64,000 nucleotides of DNA from Xiphophorus maculatus (lineage: Eukaryota > Chordata > Actinopteri > Cyprinodontiformes > Poeciliidae), in the NCBI RefSeq assembly GCF_002775205.1, contig NC_036447.1, positions 22,860,501 through 22,924,500 on the forward strand. Direction: 5' to 3'. Shown here one piece after another: positions 46,506-59,400 of this stretch. Under the pieces are notes generated by a model. It did no database searches, was not told the DNA's origin, and was given only the letters and a program-made list of their open reading frames with translations. Position numbers and translations under genes: made by a program. Position 1 is the stretch's first letter; each line of letters opens with the position of its first letter.

Positions 46506-47298
46506 CTACGCAACATGAGAGGTCACAAAACATATTAAAAGTAATTTATTTTATGCATTTAGCAGCATGCATAAAACAAATTTCCAGAAAACTGTAAAAC
46601 AGCTGAAACACTGACTTCCTTTAAATCTCGACTAAAAACCCACATTTTCAGGATTGTATTTGAAACGTAATCAATTACAAATTTATTGATGGAACTTGAC
46701 TTAATGCCGTGTTTTGATCGTTGATTCTATGTTGCATTGTGTTTCTGTGTTTGATATGATGAAAAGCACCTTGAAATGCCTTGCTGCTGAAATGTGCTAT
46801 ACAAATAAAATTTGATTGATTGATTGATTGGTTTATATATTTTTTTAAAACATGAGTCACCTACTTTTTGTACGGGTCCTCAAACGGCAAAAACAAAGTC
46901 CTTTTGTGGAGCTCTTTGAGGATTTTTTTCTGCTGCTCCCCAGATTGGTCCAAGCTGAAGAAGAAAGACAGAAATCATGTCAGAGAGTCAGTAGTGGAAG
47001 CCAGTGTTGAGAAAGGCGATTAAAAACAACAACAACAACATCAGAGAGGCGAAGATGCGGACCTGATGTAGATGAGAGCGAGCAGTTTGGGGTATTCGAT
47101 GTACGCTGGATCTTTCAGCTTCCTGAAAAAGCTGTGGAGGACGGGCACAAACCTCTGGCACTTCTCACACTCGGCCGACGCGAAGAAGAGCAGCAGGACG
47201 CGGTTCTCCAGGATCCCGATGATCTCGCGCTCCGTGTTGAGCTCGTCCTGGTCCGAGTTGTTCTCCACAAGGACTCGGCCTAGGAACAGGTCCACCAT
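46133..47298 (-). CDS. nxnl1: Nucleoredoxin-like protein 1, copy B (thioredoxin-fold, RdCVF family), CxxC retained
   Basis: Exons 47298-47063, 46954-46865 and 46505-46133 join in frame to 232 residues. It starts MVDLFLGRVLVENNSDQDEL. Residues 44-47 read CEKC (47169-47158), the thioredoxin-like redox pair at the same position as human CPQC. The cis-proline is in KDVPAVVVLRPDG, and ADCFRNWQESAELVERTF is the typical helical part. The tail is Lys/Trp/Glu-rich and differs completely from copy A. Exons 1 and 2 are exactly as long as in copy A (236 and 90 nt), which shows tandem duplication. Retention of intron 2 would end translation one codon into the donor (see findings). Confidence 0.93.
46600..46835 (+). 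mobile_element. L2/CR1-like retroelement 3' end in nxnl1 copy B intron 2
   Basis: TTAAATCTCGACTAAAAACC, AAGCACCTTGAAATGCCTTG, TGAAATGTGCTATACAAATA and then tandem TTGA form the standard 3' end of 5'-truncated teleost L2-like elements. It ends about 30 nt from the exon 2 donor, so it fills most of intron 2. Confidence 0.7.
46865..46954 (-). CDS. nxnl1: nxnl1 copy B, exon 2
   Basis: 90 nt encoding LDQSGEQQKKILKELHKRTL and FLPFEDPYK. Acceptor CTTCAG|C; donor AAAAA|GTAGGTG, whose first four bases read G then TAG in frame. Confidence 0.92.
47063..47298 (-). CDS. nxnl1: nxnl1 copy B, exon 1
   Basis: ATG at 47298-47296; 236 nt; donor ATCAG|GTCCGC, phase 2. Holds the CEKC motif. Confidence 0.92.
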
Positions 47299-49052
47299 GT
47301 TGGCGGGCAGCGATGGGGAAGTCCTCCCTAAAAATGTGTCAATACACCTTTAAACGTCTCTCCATTTGGTTACATTGCGACTACGCGCTCCAGCAGCTGT
47401 CATGCGGCTCTAAATGGGTTAATTTCCAGGTCTATCACACAAAATGAAACACGTAAGTTTATAGTTATGATGTTATTAAATGAGAAAAAAACATTTTGAG
47501 CGGTACGGCGACATTTCACTACGGCAGCTTTCATCCTGATACACCAGTTCACAAGATGAGACTTACACTTTGACTTTAACTCTGAGGGATTTGAAAACCA
47601 AGAAAACATGATGTGCAGCTTAGTTAGGGAGGAATTAAGAACAGCGTGGCAATACAAAGAGATCGGGAAGATTGGGTAGTTCAGTCCTTTCTTTCTGTGA
47701 GTAAATATTTGCGCTCCTCCTTGTTCAACACCATTCAAGAGTTTTTCCTTCTTGCTTTTAGAGGTTTGATTTAAATGATTTATGTCAGAGGATTACTTTT
47801 TAGTTTGTGCTTTGTGTTCAATTTGAAATTTAGCTGAAGATGGTCCATTTGTGGATTCCATTGACCGGCGTTTTGTTTTTGGAGTCAGTTGAGGTGATCA
47901 GAGACCAGAAAGAGACACTTGTCCTGTCTCACCGGCTAACCGAGTTACTTATTAAAGTCAAAGCTGTATCTCTGTGTGTGTGAGGGGGGGAATATAATGT
48001 AAGGTATGATAACAACAAAGCTAATAAAAGCACCTAAATTTCAGAATAATTTAAAAATCAGTAACAAAAATAAAGTTCAGCTTTTACCATTGAAGGGAAA
48101 AAAAAGAGAGAGAAAAGCTTGATGTGTTTGATCCAGCCTTGTGTTTCTGCAGGGCGGGAATTGACAGCGATAACTGCACAAATTAGATTTGCCTCTCTGG
48201 CACCGAGCTGTGCCAAATCCGTTAGAGGCTCCTGGACTGGAGCGCCCGGGACCGACGTCAATGGGGAGAGTTACGTTTGAAATTTTGAGCAGCATCGCAC
48301 CTCACCTGCCGGAGAATGACAATTTGCTGTAATTGTAAAACTGGAAGAAGAAGGAAAAAGAAGAAGAAGAATAAGAAAAAAAGCAATCTCCCAACTATTA
48401 GGTCCAGCTTCTTCTTTTCATTCTTTTGGAAGCCGGTCGATGGCGCCTGATCTACGCTGCAGCTTCATTTTGTCCGCCGCTAATTTAATGGCACATCAAC
48501 CTGTGCGCGCGCCCCGGACGCTAAATCTCTCACAAATGACTCACCTTTCCTTGAAACTCCTCACACTCCTGCGAGAGATAAATCCGCAGCTTCCCTCCTC
48601 CTCCGTCAAACCATCCTTGTTTTTATTTGATCTGCTTTCTTTCTTTGAATCCTGCGAAGTTTTGTTATTTTTAGTGACACCTTTCGCTGCCTCCTCGCCC
48701 CGCTCTGTAATTTGTTTCAGCCTTGCACTCCGAGGTCCACCGACGGAGATTAGAGATAGCTGGAGGTGTGGCAGCGCAGTAATTGAGGGGTAGAGGTTGC
48801 TTCTCAATGTGTGTGTGTGTGTGTGTGTTTCTAAAACTCTCCGCTGAAAAGCAGAAAATCTTATTACTTCAAACGAAGAAGGGAGGGGAGGAAAGGAAGG
48901 ATAAAGGAGAGGAGGACAAATTGGATTGCAACGCGAGGACGGACGTGCACAGTGGGGGAGAAAGAAACGCTGTGGGAAAATGCAAAATGGAGTTAGATAG
49001 GTTTGAAACAAGCGTCGAGTGAGACCAATGACCCTGTTTCAACCCCCCACCC

Positions 49053-49054
<2 letters not shown>

Positions 49055-49107
<53 letters not shown>
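49055..49107. repeat. CA microsatellite
   Basis: About 26 uninterrupted CA units. Confidence 0.95.
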
Positions 49108-49109
<2 letters not shown>

Positions 49110-49345
49110 CCCACTTTCACAGAAGTGTCTGCGCATTAAACCTTTAAAGCACAACACTGAATCTTTTGGGCCCGGCTATCAGGGTGATTTAAAAGCCAGA
49201 ATGCGGCAGAGAGGCGAGGAAATGAGCCGAGAAAGAAAGTCGCCGCGGTTTGATGCTGGTTCTAGTGAACCCCGGGTTGCAGGCTGGAAAACACGCTTAC
49301 TGATCCACAGAGGCAGCCAAACACTGTAAACACCCAGGTTAATCT

Positions 49346-49370
49346 GAGAGAGAGAGAGAGAGAGAGAGAA
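49346..49370. repeat. AG microsatellite
   Basis: Run of GA units, about 12. Confidence 0.85.
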
Positions 49371-51166
49371 GTGGGGGAGAAGCAAGAGATCTAATAGGAT
49401 TTTCATCTGAGTCACAAACGTCACACGCACTGAAACACTCCCGTGGCGAGACGCACACAAACGTGGCTTTTGGACATTAACGTCTAAGTGCGCACAATTG
49501 CATGCCAAAGCTCGTTTGCTCCGCTTCGCGGGACCGGTGCCGACGCGTTTCTGCCTGTCGCTCAGCTGTAATATGACATTAAATTGTGTGTCAGGGGGGA
49601 TTTTTCAGAAGCGCCTGTTGGCCTGTTGGCTTCCCTTCAACAGCTCATCCAGGCTGCCACGCGCACGCGAGGGAGAAACATGGGAATGAGAGGCAACATG
49701 TCCAGCACGTGCTCGCAGTGGAGCTACTCTCACTGTGTGTAGCTACTTCTTGGGGCCTCAGGGGGACTTCGGGGTCCAGGTTGAGGTGATCAGCTAGATC
49801 AAAATCAAAAGAAACATTGTGTAATATATATCGTACTATGCAGTCATAAATTCATTCACAGACAGCTGTTAAATACAGAAAACGCCAATAAAACATACAT
49901 TTCCTCCTTCGCTTTGGCGCCCCCTCTAACTGGGCGCCCCTATGGATATAGGGTTACTCCCTTTTTGCGCCCCTGTATGTTTGGACACCTTGAGGTTGGG
50001 ACCAAGTTTGAATGAGTCAAAGACTAACTGATTTTTACAAGTAATACTGGCCAAAACATTATGACCATTGACAAGCCAAGTTCTGACGACACTTCATAAT
50101 AAGAAAAACAAATCAAACGCTCTGTTCCTGATTAACTGCAAAGGATTTGTGTCAATATGTTCCCAAAAGTGTTTGCAATCCTTTCCAGACAGATAGATGT
50201 CAAAGTTTCTCATCTATTCCAGATTTTCTGTAGACCTGGGCAGATTGTTTTGACTTTCTGGGGATTTTTTCAGCCTACTTCATTCTGTCAGAAAGGCTCT
50301 ATTTCACATTATTTCGTCCATTGTTAGAGACATTCTGTTGGTGTTCAGTGGGAGGGGTCCGTGACCAGCGCTGGTTCAGTTGTGGTCCTTTGTGTTTGCC
50401 TTCAGTAATCGGTGGCAGCATTTTACACATGCAAATATACACTAGAGTCTAAACACCCCCTCAAAAAAACCCCGTTATTTGAATTAAAAAGGAGAAAATA
50501 AAGCAACGCACTCATTCAGAAAGGATCTTTAAAAAAAAACAAAAAAAACACAAAGCAGCACTGGGTTAGTGATGTTTGATTTGCAACAGCGGGGGTCTGT
50601 GTTTTTTAATACAGCAAATCAAATGCAAACTGAAAGCTTTAACGTTACACCAGAGCAAACACCCCACTGCTCAGCTGAGAAGAAATGCAATTACTGCATG
50701 AAGGGTGATAGCGACTTGAATCATTACAGAGATAATGCACAGTGGTGTACTCGTTTCTCCAACACTTAATAAAGACATTATTTCTCAGTCTAATTATATA
50801 TATATTTATATATATTTATCAGTCTTTCTTGCTCCTGAATTAAGTAGGAAACTTTTTCTTCTCTCTCCTTTTGAATCTGTAAAGCAGGCAAAACACAAAG
50901 AGCGAGCTCCACGGGTCAACAATGAATAACAAATGAGAACAGAAACACACAATGCAGATAAGTAATTGTGGCCTGTTGTAATCCAAACTGACCATTATGT
51001 AATTACGGAGAGGGCAAATACCAGGCAGTGGTAATTAAAAGAAGTCTGAGCTGCACCGTGGCTGAAATAAAAAAAACGCTGATTGCCAAAAGATTCAGTC
51101 CAGATGTTTTAGTCCCGGAGCTTCAGCTGACGCCTCGGACCTTTTCTTTTCTTTTCCGTTTGATTT

Positions 51167-51780
51167 AAAGTGTCTCGCAAAAGTATTGCTACGCTCTTGA
51201 ATGCTTAGGTGTTTTCTCCCACAAACTTCAATGCACCTTATTGACCTTTCCAGTCAAGCTCTGTGTGTTTATGGCTTTCAGGGCTCAAGAAACAAAGACG
51301 TCCAGCAGCTTTCTACTGACCCACTTAGGATAATTATGTCCTGGATCAATGACAATCTCCATCAGCGTACATTTGGTTTAGTTTTTTTTTTTTCTTTACG
51401 CTACAATCTGGAGACACATTCACTGCACTCAAGTTGTCTGTACTCAACTTGTTGTGAGGCCGCTAGCAGCAGTCGACTGGCCCTCTGTTGAATTAGGTCC
51501 GTCACTGTAAAGAGGGAGAATATTGACACAGTCGCTTATTTTAAGTTAAAAAATGTTTTTGTCATTTTGTAGAAATCAGTTTTTCACTTTTTGTTAAAAA
51601 AAAGAAAGGCACATTTTATTGGTCATGTAAAAGTATGAATAGTTTTATACACACTGTACAGACAAACATTTATTTATTTGTAAGAAGAAAAAAAAATAGA
51701 AAAACATTTTGTAAAACATCTTACTTATGCTCTGCTTTGTGTGTCTCAGTCACATTAAATCCTAATAAAATAAATTGAAC
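51167..51780. mobile_element. Possible Tc1-like element remnant
   Basis: AAAGTGTCTCGCAAAAGTATTG at the left resembles the GTGCCTTGCAAAAGTATT ends of Tc1-like elements, and CATGTAAAAGTATGAATAG on the right is similar. No transposase stretch is recognised between them. Confidence 0.35.
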
Positions 51781-52461
51781 TTTGTGGTTGTCGACACAAT
51801 GTTTAAAAGGGCTTTGACTGCTTCTATAAAGCGGTAACCTTTGGCAAGAAAAATGTGCAGAAAACAAAGCTGAGACTTAGTTTTTTAAAAAATAAAAATC
51901 TATATTTGCAAATTTATACAAACACGCAACACAAGCTGCTGGTTTGCGAATAAATCTGGCAAAAGGTCAAGAGCAGAAAAAAAACAAAAAACACAGAGAC
52001 AATCAAATCTGCTGCTGTCCAAGCGTGAAAATGTTTCTTTGGCAAGAAGAGACTCAGATACATTCATCGTTAAAAACAAAAGAGATGTCAGAGGTTTACC
52101 TTAAACAAGACGATAAGAGACACTAACAGAGAAACATTGGTGTCAGGACCTCAGGCAGGCATAACAAGATACATCCAAAACAGAAAGCAAGAACAATTGG
52201 ATATATTTCTTCTACAACTGTTTTTTTTTATTCCTTTCATCATCTGCATTAATCCTAAAAATAAAAAAAAGTAAAAAAAAACAAAAACATAACATTTCTT
52301 GGTTTAAATGGCCACAGATTGTGGACATGCAGGAGCTCACACACGTAAACACCCGAGGAGCTGCAGAGTCAGTCCATGCAAAATAAAATGTGATCTAATT
52401 ATTTATTTTGACCCAAAATATACTCCTAAATTAACAATAATAAGGTAAGGTTGCATATTTG

Positions 52462-52738
52462 TAGGGCTGCAAACTAGAATTTGAAGCAGGTGAAGCTAAA
52501 AATGCCACTTCAGGAGTTTTGAACATATTTACTGAAAAAGTGTTTTTCTTTTCATCTTAAAGGCAAAATGCATATTCTGTTTTACAGTTCATTACTGCTC
52601 TAAGCATGTTGTTGCTTAGAGCAGCTGTTGTTGTTCTTTTCAACAACATGCAAATCTGTATACTCCCTTTACCGACTAATCGATTGCTAAATTAGATGAT
52701 TATTCCAATAATCGATTAATCCACTTGTTTCAGCCCTA
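52462..52738. mobile_element. Short MITE of the GGGCTGCAA / AATCGATT type
   Basis: Ends TAGGGCTGCAAACTAGAA and, reversed, TAGGGCTGAAACAAGTGGAT; CCAATAATCGATTAATCC lies near the right end. Same family type as the 1592-2303 element but shorter. Confidence 0.7.
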
Positions 52739-53143
52739 CATATACATATACACGTTCTCGTTTTCTTTTCAGATGCACAGAAAGTCTAAGTGAACGTTTG
52801 CCTTAGTTTCGGAAAAGTTGATGTACAAAAATAAAATAACTGGACCACACTTAAAGCAAGACATTTGTATCGACTGCAATAAATAAACCAGAAGGTGTTA
52901 GCGGACTCTTCAAGAGTTAACTCGACATCTAATCTCTCAGGAGAAAGATCCATTAGTGGAGCGAGAAATCTATAAGAAAACTGTTTTTTTCCTGGTGAAC
53001 TAAGCCTCCATTAGCTCTGCCTCTCAGTCTCTTTTTGATCATGTTCCCTCCATACTTTCCTCTGTACTCTGCATCACAGCTTTTTTTCAGTCTCCCTTGT
53101 ATCCGTGTGTCGGAGCTCTACTTCTCCCTTTCTTTCTTCTTCT

Positions 53144-53414
53144 TCACAGCTCGTCCCGTGCGCTCACGTTCTCCAGCTCGGACTGCAGCACGTCCGAGTT
53201 CTGCGCCTTGAAGCTCAGCTCGCCCTGCTCCTGTGTCTTCCTCGACTTGGCCCGGTCCCAGTCCGTCTTGACGGTCTCGTTGTCCCACACCACGGACGTC
53301 TCCGTGTCGCTGACGTAGCCCGCCTCCCCCGTGTAGTGGGTCGGGTACACCAGCAGCGGCTCGGCGGAAAACGCCCGCAGGTCCCGCCGCTCGAAGGCTT
53401 CCATGTACTCCGAA
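53144..53414 (-). CDS. colgalt1: colgalt1 last exon with RDEL end
   Basis: Encodes [40 protein letters not shown] and [11 protein letters not shown], ending RDEL and TGA at 53146-53144. Acceptor CACCAG|T. The 3'UTR runs left of 53144; its end cannot be fixed. Confidence 0.95.
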
Positions 53415-56400
53415 CTGGTGGGGCAGAAAACGGGGGTCGTATAAAAGAAGAGCGCCACCCGGAGGACGACAAAGAGAACACGGGTTGGACTCACATGGGG
53501 TGCTTGTCGAACATGACTGGGAGGAATTCGTCGACGGGGAGCATCTTGCTCAGAGGCTCGGCCATGAGGAGCTTCTGGGCTCCCTGCAGAGACAACATGT
53601 AGCCGAGCGTCCAGTAGGAGTAGTCGGCCTCCACCAGGTTGTGGACGTTCGGGACGGACTTCTCCGGGTGGTCCACCTGCATCCGCTTCCGTCCGATGTA
53701 TCTGAGAAACCATTGGTCAGATTACCAATTAAAACTGAAAAAAAGTTTGTTTGTTTTTTTGTTTCACCTTGTGAAACAATAGTTCATGCAAAACCTTTAG
53801 ACTTAGAAATAAGCAAGTATTTTCACCACATAACCAGTATTTTAATAGCATAAAATACATATTTACCAACTTACAGAAACCCTAACAAACCAAATGTTTT
53901 CCCACTATACATTTTTTCATGAAAAAAAAAATATTTTTGCCAACTTTGCATTAAAGTGTCATCATTTACCAAATAATGACGCAAATTTAGAGATTTAATA
54001 ATCCATCCATCCATTTTCTAACACCCTTGTCCCCTAGTGGGGTCGGGAGGTGCTGGTGCCGATCTCCTGCTAACGTTCGAGAGGCGGGGTCACCCTGAAG
54101 AGGTCACCAGTCTGTCACAGGGCAACACAGAGACAGGACAAACAACCACACATACACACTCACACCGAGGGAGAATTTAGAGAGACCAATTAACCTGACA
54201 GCCATGTTTTTGGACTGTGAGCGGAAACCGGAGAACCCAGAGAGAACCCGCCATGCACAGAACATGCAAACTCCATGCAGAAAGACCCCGGGCCGGGAAT
54301 CGAACTCAGGACCTTCTTGCTGCAAGGCAACAGTCCTACCAACGTAAATTTAATGTAAATTTCATAGCAATTTTGCATTAAAAGTGTCATTATTTACCGA
54401 ATGACACTTCATGACAACAGTCATAAACATTCATAAAGACTCTGTCATGTTCATAAGAGATGTTATGTCATGTTCATGACAGCGTCATGTCACCTCTTCA
54501 AATAAAGTGTTACCGAAGGTTTTTTCCCGGTTAGCATAAAGAGCAGAAGTTACGGCTCTTATGGAAACATTATGATTCAACGTAGAGCTATGGGGATTTT
54601 ATTAACCTCTTTTATGATCCTGCTCAGAGGACATACATTTTAAACTTAAAATATGCTTCAGATAAATGTATAAAAGGAATGGTGCTATTGTAAAACTTTT
54701 TTTTTTCTAACCTGATGTCCCCCCCCAACTGAATTAACATTCATTTTAATAGTTTTTAGTTAGTTTTTTAAATCTTTTTACTCATCTTTTCCATGGGCAC
54801 CACAGTCTTATGCGTATGTTTTAAAATATCACATCCATATCATTACAGTCTAATAAAGAATATCAAAACTGATGGCTGTTAAAATATCAGATTAAACATT
54901 GTGAACATATCTAATCTCCATCAACATGGAGAAGCAGCATTCGGTTTTCAATATGGAAGAAACTTCCAAAAAATTGCAAAACCGCAGAAAAACTGAGTTC
55001 CTGTAAATCAAGGCTAAAACCCCCACCTGCTTTCAGCAGGCCTTGATTAATTAGAACTAGGACAGTAATCCATATGTTTGAGGTACATTTGCTTTACGGT
55101 CTTGATGATGGCATTTGGCAAACAGTAATGTTTATTGCTCGTTCCATAATTTGCCACTGCATCACATTTCTGTGGTGTAAAGCACTTTGAACTGCCTTTC
55201 TGCTAAAATGTGATAATCAAATAAACTCGGCAACTTAATTTTTCCCTGAGATGATGCTCAGCGTCTGTGCTCACTAGTAAAACGCTAAAACAGAACATTT
55301 CCGAACCATCCGAATGTGTGGTGGCCGGCTGTAGAGACATCATGGATGACAGGAGGGATTATTTTGGAGTAATCCGAGTTATTTCTATTTACTCACATAA
55401 GATCCCAGTCCAGTTTGTGTGTGGTCACTTCCTGCAGCAGTGCCTGGAGCCGGCGTTTGAAGAACACCTCGAAGCGGAGGTCGTCCTCCAGCACCAGGGT
55501 CGTCTGGAGGCCGCGCTCCGCGATCTGAACGGGTTCACAGGGAAATAAAGATTTCTCACAGCAGCCGAGGCACCGGGAGGCGTCTTTCCGAACCATAAAC
55601 CGATGCGCTCAGCTGCAGTAACAAGCTCAATGTTTACTTAGTAGGGCATTAAATGAAGCAAATAACATTTTACAGTGCCTCTTTTTTATTTTCTAGCTGT
55701 GAAAGACTAAAGAAAACAACAAAAGGTGATTCAAACTTGGCTCCTGTTGTATTTTGTTCAATTAAACCGACTGTAACTTAGAACGTTTTTTTCCCTCCTA
55801 GCGGAAATTTTCTTTTAAAAGTATTAGATTTGTGAAACCGCTGCTTTAAAAAAGTGCGTCTCAACAAACAATACTACAGCATTTATAGATGCATTATGTA
55901 CACGTAATGCATAATGTTTTATTTTTGTAAAATTTGAAAAGCAATTTATTTCAGAAAAAAAAAAAAAAAAAAAAAAAACTGTTCTAATGCAGTTTTAGGA
56001 CTTACAAAAATGACCCGACAGCTGCGGGACTCTGCAGAGAGCATAAGCTACAAAATGTTACTGCCGACTGTGTTGTATGCCAGCAAACTTATGGAAAGGT
56101 GAGTGGAAGAAAAAAATGTGGGAGAAAAACTGATCTATTGTGTTTTATCAAGTCTAAAACCAGACACGGTCGTCTACCAGGAGCACTTCAGAGAACTTGA
56201 TGGTTTATGCTAGCTTTATGGAGATGCCGTTTTCATTTTCCCAGAAGGATTTGGTGCCGTCTGGTCTAATGACCATGCAGACCATGATCTGCCTGGTTGG
56301 GCAGGAAACTCACCTGCCAAGTGAAAAATGGGGGGAAAAAAATAAAATAAAAAATAAAAAAAAACAGATCCGAATATGGAAACGAGCTGAAGGTGGCTAA

Positions 56401-59400
56401 TAAAGCTACCTCAACATGGTGGCACATACAGTCAGTATGTTTCTGTCACTACTACTCAATCATAAAAAAAGGTAATAAAGTAATATTCTTATGTCTGATC
56501 CAAAGTCTTTCTCAATCGTAAACAAGTGCATAAAAATACTATCCTGAACTGATCATTTGTCTGAGAAAACCGAGTTTCCAAACAACGAACCAATCTACTG
56601 TTTAAACACAAACTGTTATCAGCCTTGTGCAGGTGGAGCCAAATGCCTCTGGTGCGTTCAAGTGTCTCACCTCCTTCCAGATGTTGTAATGAGAGAGGAA
56701 ACAACCCAGCTCGCCCTTGGTGAGGGGCCGACCGTGATAAGGGTCTTTGTATCCCGGGAGCATTTTAATCCCCATGGAATCTATGTCAGACGTATTCAGA
56801 GCTCTGGCAGAAAGAGATGGGATTAAATATAAACAGATGAGAGATTAAATCTATAAATTACATGAATGGAAAAATAATAATAATTGACTCGCACAGTCCA
56901 AACTTTATAAAATATGCTACACTGGAGTTTTTTTTCTTCTTTATATGATCTTAACGCAACTTTTGTTTATTCCCAAAATTGCGTTGCGTTTGTCAGGTTT
57001 TTGTATTTTAGGGCGTCCCGATGGCTGGATGGTTTCCAGGACGACTGATGAGGTCCGACAAAGGTCAAGCTTGGACTCCGAGGACTCGCTTGGCGGACAG
57101 CTGACCCTCATTCTAGCGATGTTGGACCCAATCAACTGAGTGTAAGCTAGATCTTAAAGTTCACCCCACATGCTTATGGAGCAGGAAAAAGAGCGGAGCA
57201 TTAACCGGCCGCTCATATGGAAGAGCATAAAGCTGAACTAATTACACCGTGCGACCTTTAGAGTTCAATCAATATACTGTCTATAGCAAAGCTTATGTTC
57301 ACTTTTCTACAGACTAAAGTAGCTCTAAGGTGTTGGTACCTGGAGATGTCTGCCGTTTTTTGTCATTACAGTGATTAATAGGGGGTATTTTAGTTTCAAA
57401 ATAAAGGTTTTCATAACACTTTCTGTTTATTAAGTAAAAATCTCCCAATACTCTTAACTCAAGCTTTCCTAAAACTCCTTTAGGTGTGTTTAAAAGAACA
57501 AAAATCCAAACATTCTCTATGAATGTATGGAAGATATTTGTACAGCATGGAGAATCACCGCGATCAGTTTTCTGGCTGATCTCCGATGTCTAAAAAGCCT
57601 GACTTTTCGATTCTGAGTTTTAGCCGATGCAATCCTTTTTAGTCTGAAAAGCCTCAAAATAGTCGGGTGGTTATTAACTGCAAACGTGCAGGTGAGACCT
57701 GGTGGGCTGGTCTGTCGATCAAGCATCAAGTAGCCGATCGCTGATCTCTTAAACAAAAATTAGGGCTGATTTATCAGTGCACCATAGTATGGAGGATTTA
57801 GAAGTAGACAAAGAAAAAAGGAAGAAAGAACACAAGAAAAAGGAAGGATAAGGAATGAAGGATCGGAAAAAACTTTGAAAAACTTGTACACCGTTGGAAA
57901 GAAAGAAAGAGGGGACAAGAAATGAAAAACAAAAGAAAGTAAGGACAGAGGTTACAGGACGAACGTCTACCTTCTCGGCCACCACCAACCTTAGAAAGAA
58001 AGGAAGGAAGGAACCACAAGTAACAGGATGGAAATGAGAGAAAGGAAGTAAGTAAAAAATGAAACAGTAACAAAAGAACAACATTTAGCTGAAAGGGGAT
58101 TATTACAGTTGGAGTGGAAATGCAAATATCTTCCATGTTCTTGTTTGATTTCTTTGAGTTTTTCAAAATGTCACAAAGGGAAGCAATGTGTTGAGGGGTT
58201 GCCTCAATTTACCTGAACCTATCAGAAGCTCACAAAGCCATGACATCATCCCATAGGCTTTTCCAAACTGCTTAAAGTCTCAGTGATCTTCATGTATGTA
58301 AAGTTATGCAAAACAAATCTTTAATCTTTATTAAGCCTTTAGCAGACAGAAATAATAGTAATTCTAACTGTTGTAAAACATGAATAGTTCAGTCTGATGA
58401 AACACCAGACACAGCCAAAAAAAAAAGAAATAGAAATATTTGAATATTAGGTTTCGGCTGTATTTACACAGATGAAACATGTAAACCCAACTCCAGCAGA
58501 ATAAACAGCGAGAACAGCAGTAAGCGCATGCAAACAGCTACTTTTCACCTGATTGTTTATGTCAGTTTTTGGTGCTCTGCAGGAGGCGAGCGCACACGTT
58601 CCAGAGGTGCTAAAAAAGAACAGACAACAGGAAGGAGGAGAGGAAGACGACGAGGAAACATACTTGCCATCCACAGCAGCAACGACCTTACAGCTGATCT
58701 CCTGCTCGTACAAAGTTCTCAGCATTCGCTCGCGGCGGTCGGCTCGACGAACCAGATTTATCATGAAGACCTGCGTGCAAACGAATGCAGACGCTCACGC
58801 ACGCACGCTCTGCTAATGCGTATTCCTGACCGTAGGAGGTGGCGTGTGAGTATACCTCATCAAAGCCCATCTTGTTTGGATGCTTGGGAGGAAGAGACAG
58901 GAAGCTGGAGGGCTCCGATGGAGGATTATTCACTGTTGAAGAAAAGAAGAAGAAAAAAAGAAGAGAAGTTTACAAAAACACAAAATGAAGAGCGTGAAAT
59001 CATAAGTTATACAAGTAAAAATAGGAAAAACAGTAAAATTAGAGCTGTAACTTTGTCAGTACAGAGAATTCAGTTGCACTCACCTAGTGAAATATTGATA
59101 ATGGCATAATAACGCAAGTTTAACTAATCAATAGAAAATATTTTTTTGGCTTTACAGCAATCAAAACATTCCTGAAGTTGCTGATCAGCTTTTTGCCTCT
59201 TTCCTTTGGTATTGTGAGGAGTGACTTTAATCACTCCACACAAGGTGATTAAAGTCAGGACTTTCCCAGAGCTGCTCCAAAATGTCAATATTATTTGGTT
59301 TTCCAAACCAGCAAAACAAGTCACAAAAATTAAAAGATAAATCCTCCAGTGATGTAAACAATTATGATCGTGTATGTTCTGTATGTAAACTTCTCAGCAG

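Larger units (their letters stand above)
47299..53143. other. Intergenic region between nxnl1 copy B and colgalt1
   Basis: About 5.8 kb. It should hold the nxnl1 copy B promoter on its left and the colgalt1 3'UTR on its right. I see GC-richer sequence near 48430-49700, a CA microsatellite, a possible Tc1 remnant near 51167-51780, and a short MITE at 52462-52738. No coding exon is supportable. Confidence 0.55.

Noticed and set aside
47790..47795. TAATCC site upstream of nxnl1 copy B as a photoreceptor CRX/OTX site
   Set aside because: A 6-mer expected by chance about every 2 kb on either strand; too weak without conservation.
53414..53713. Upstream part of the 189-codon minus-strand frame reaching into colgalt1
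   Set aside because: Only its last part (53414-53144) is coding in that frame. The upstream exon is read in a different frame, through an 80-nt intron.
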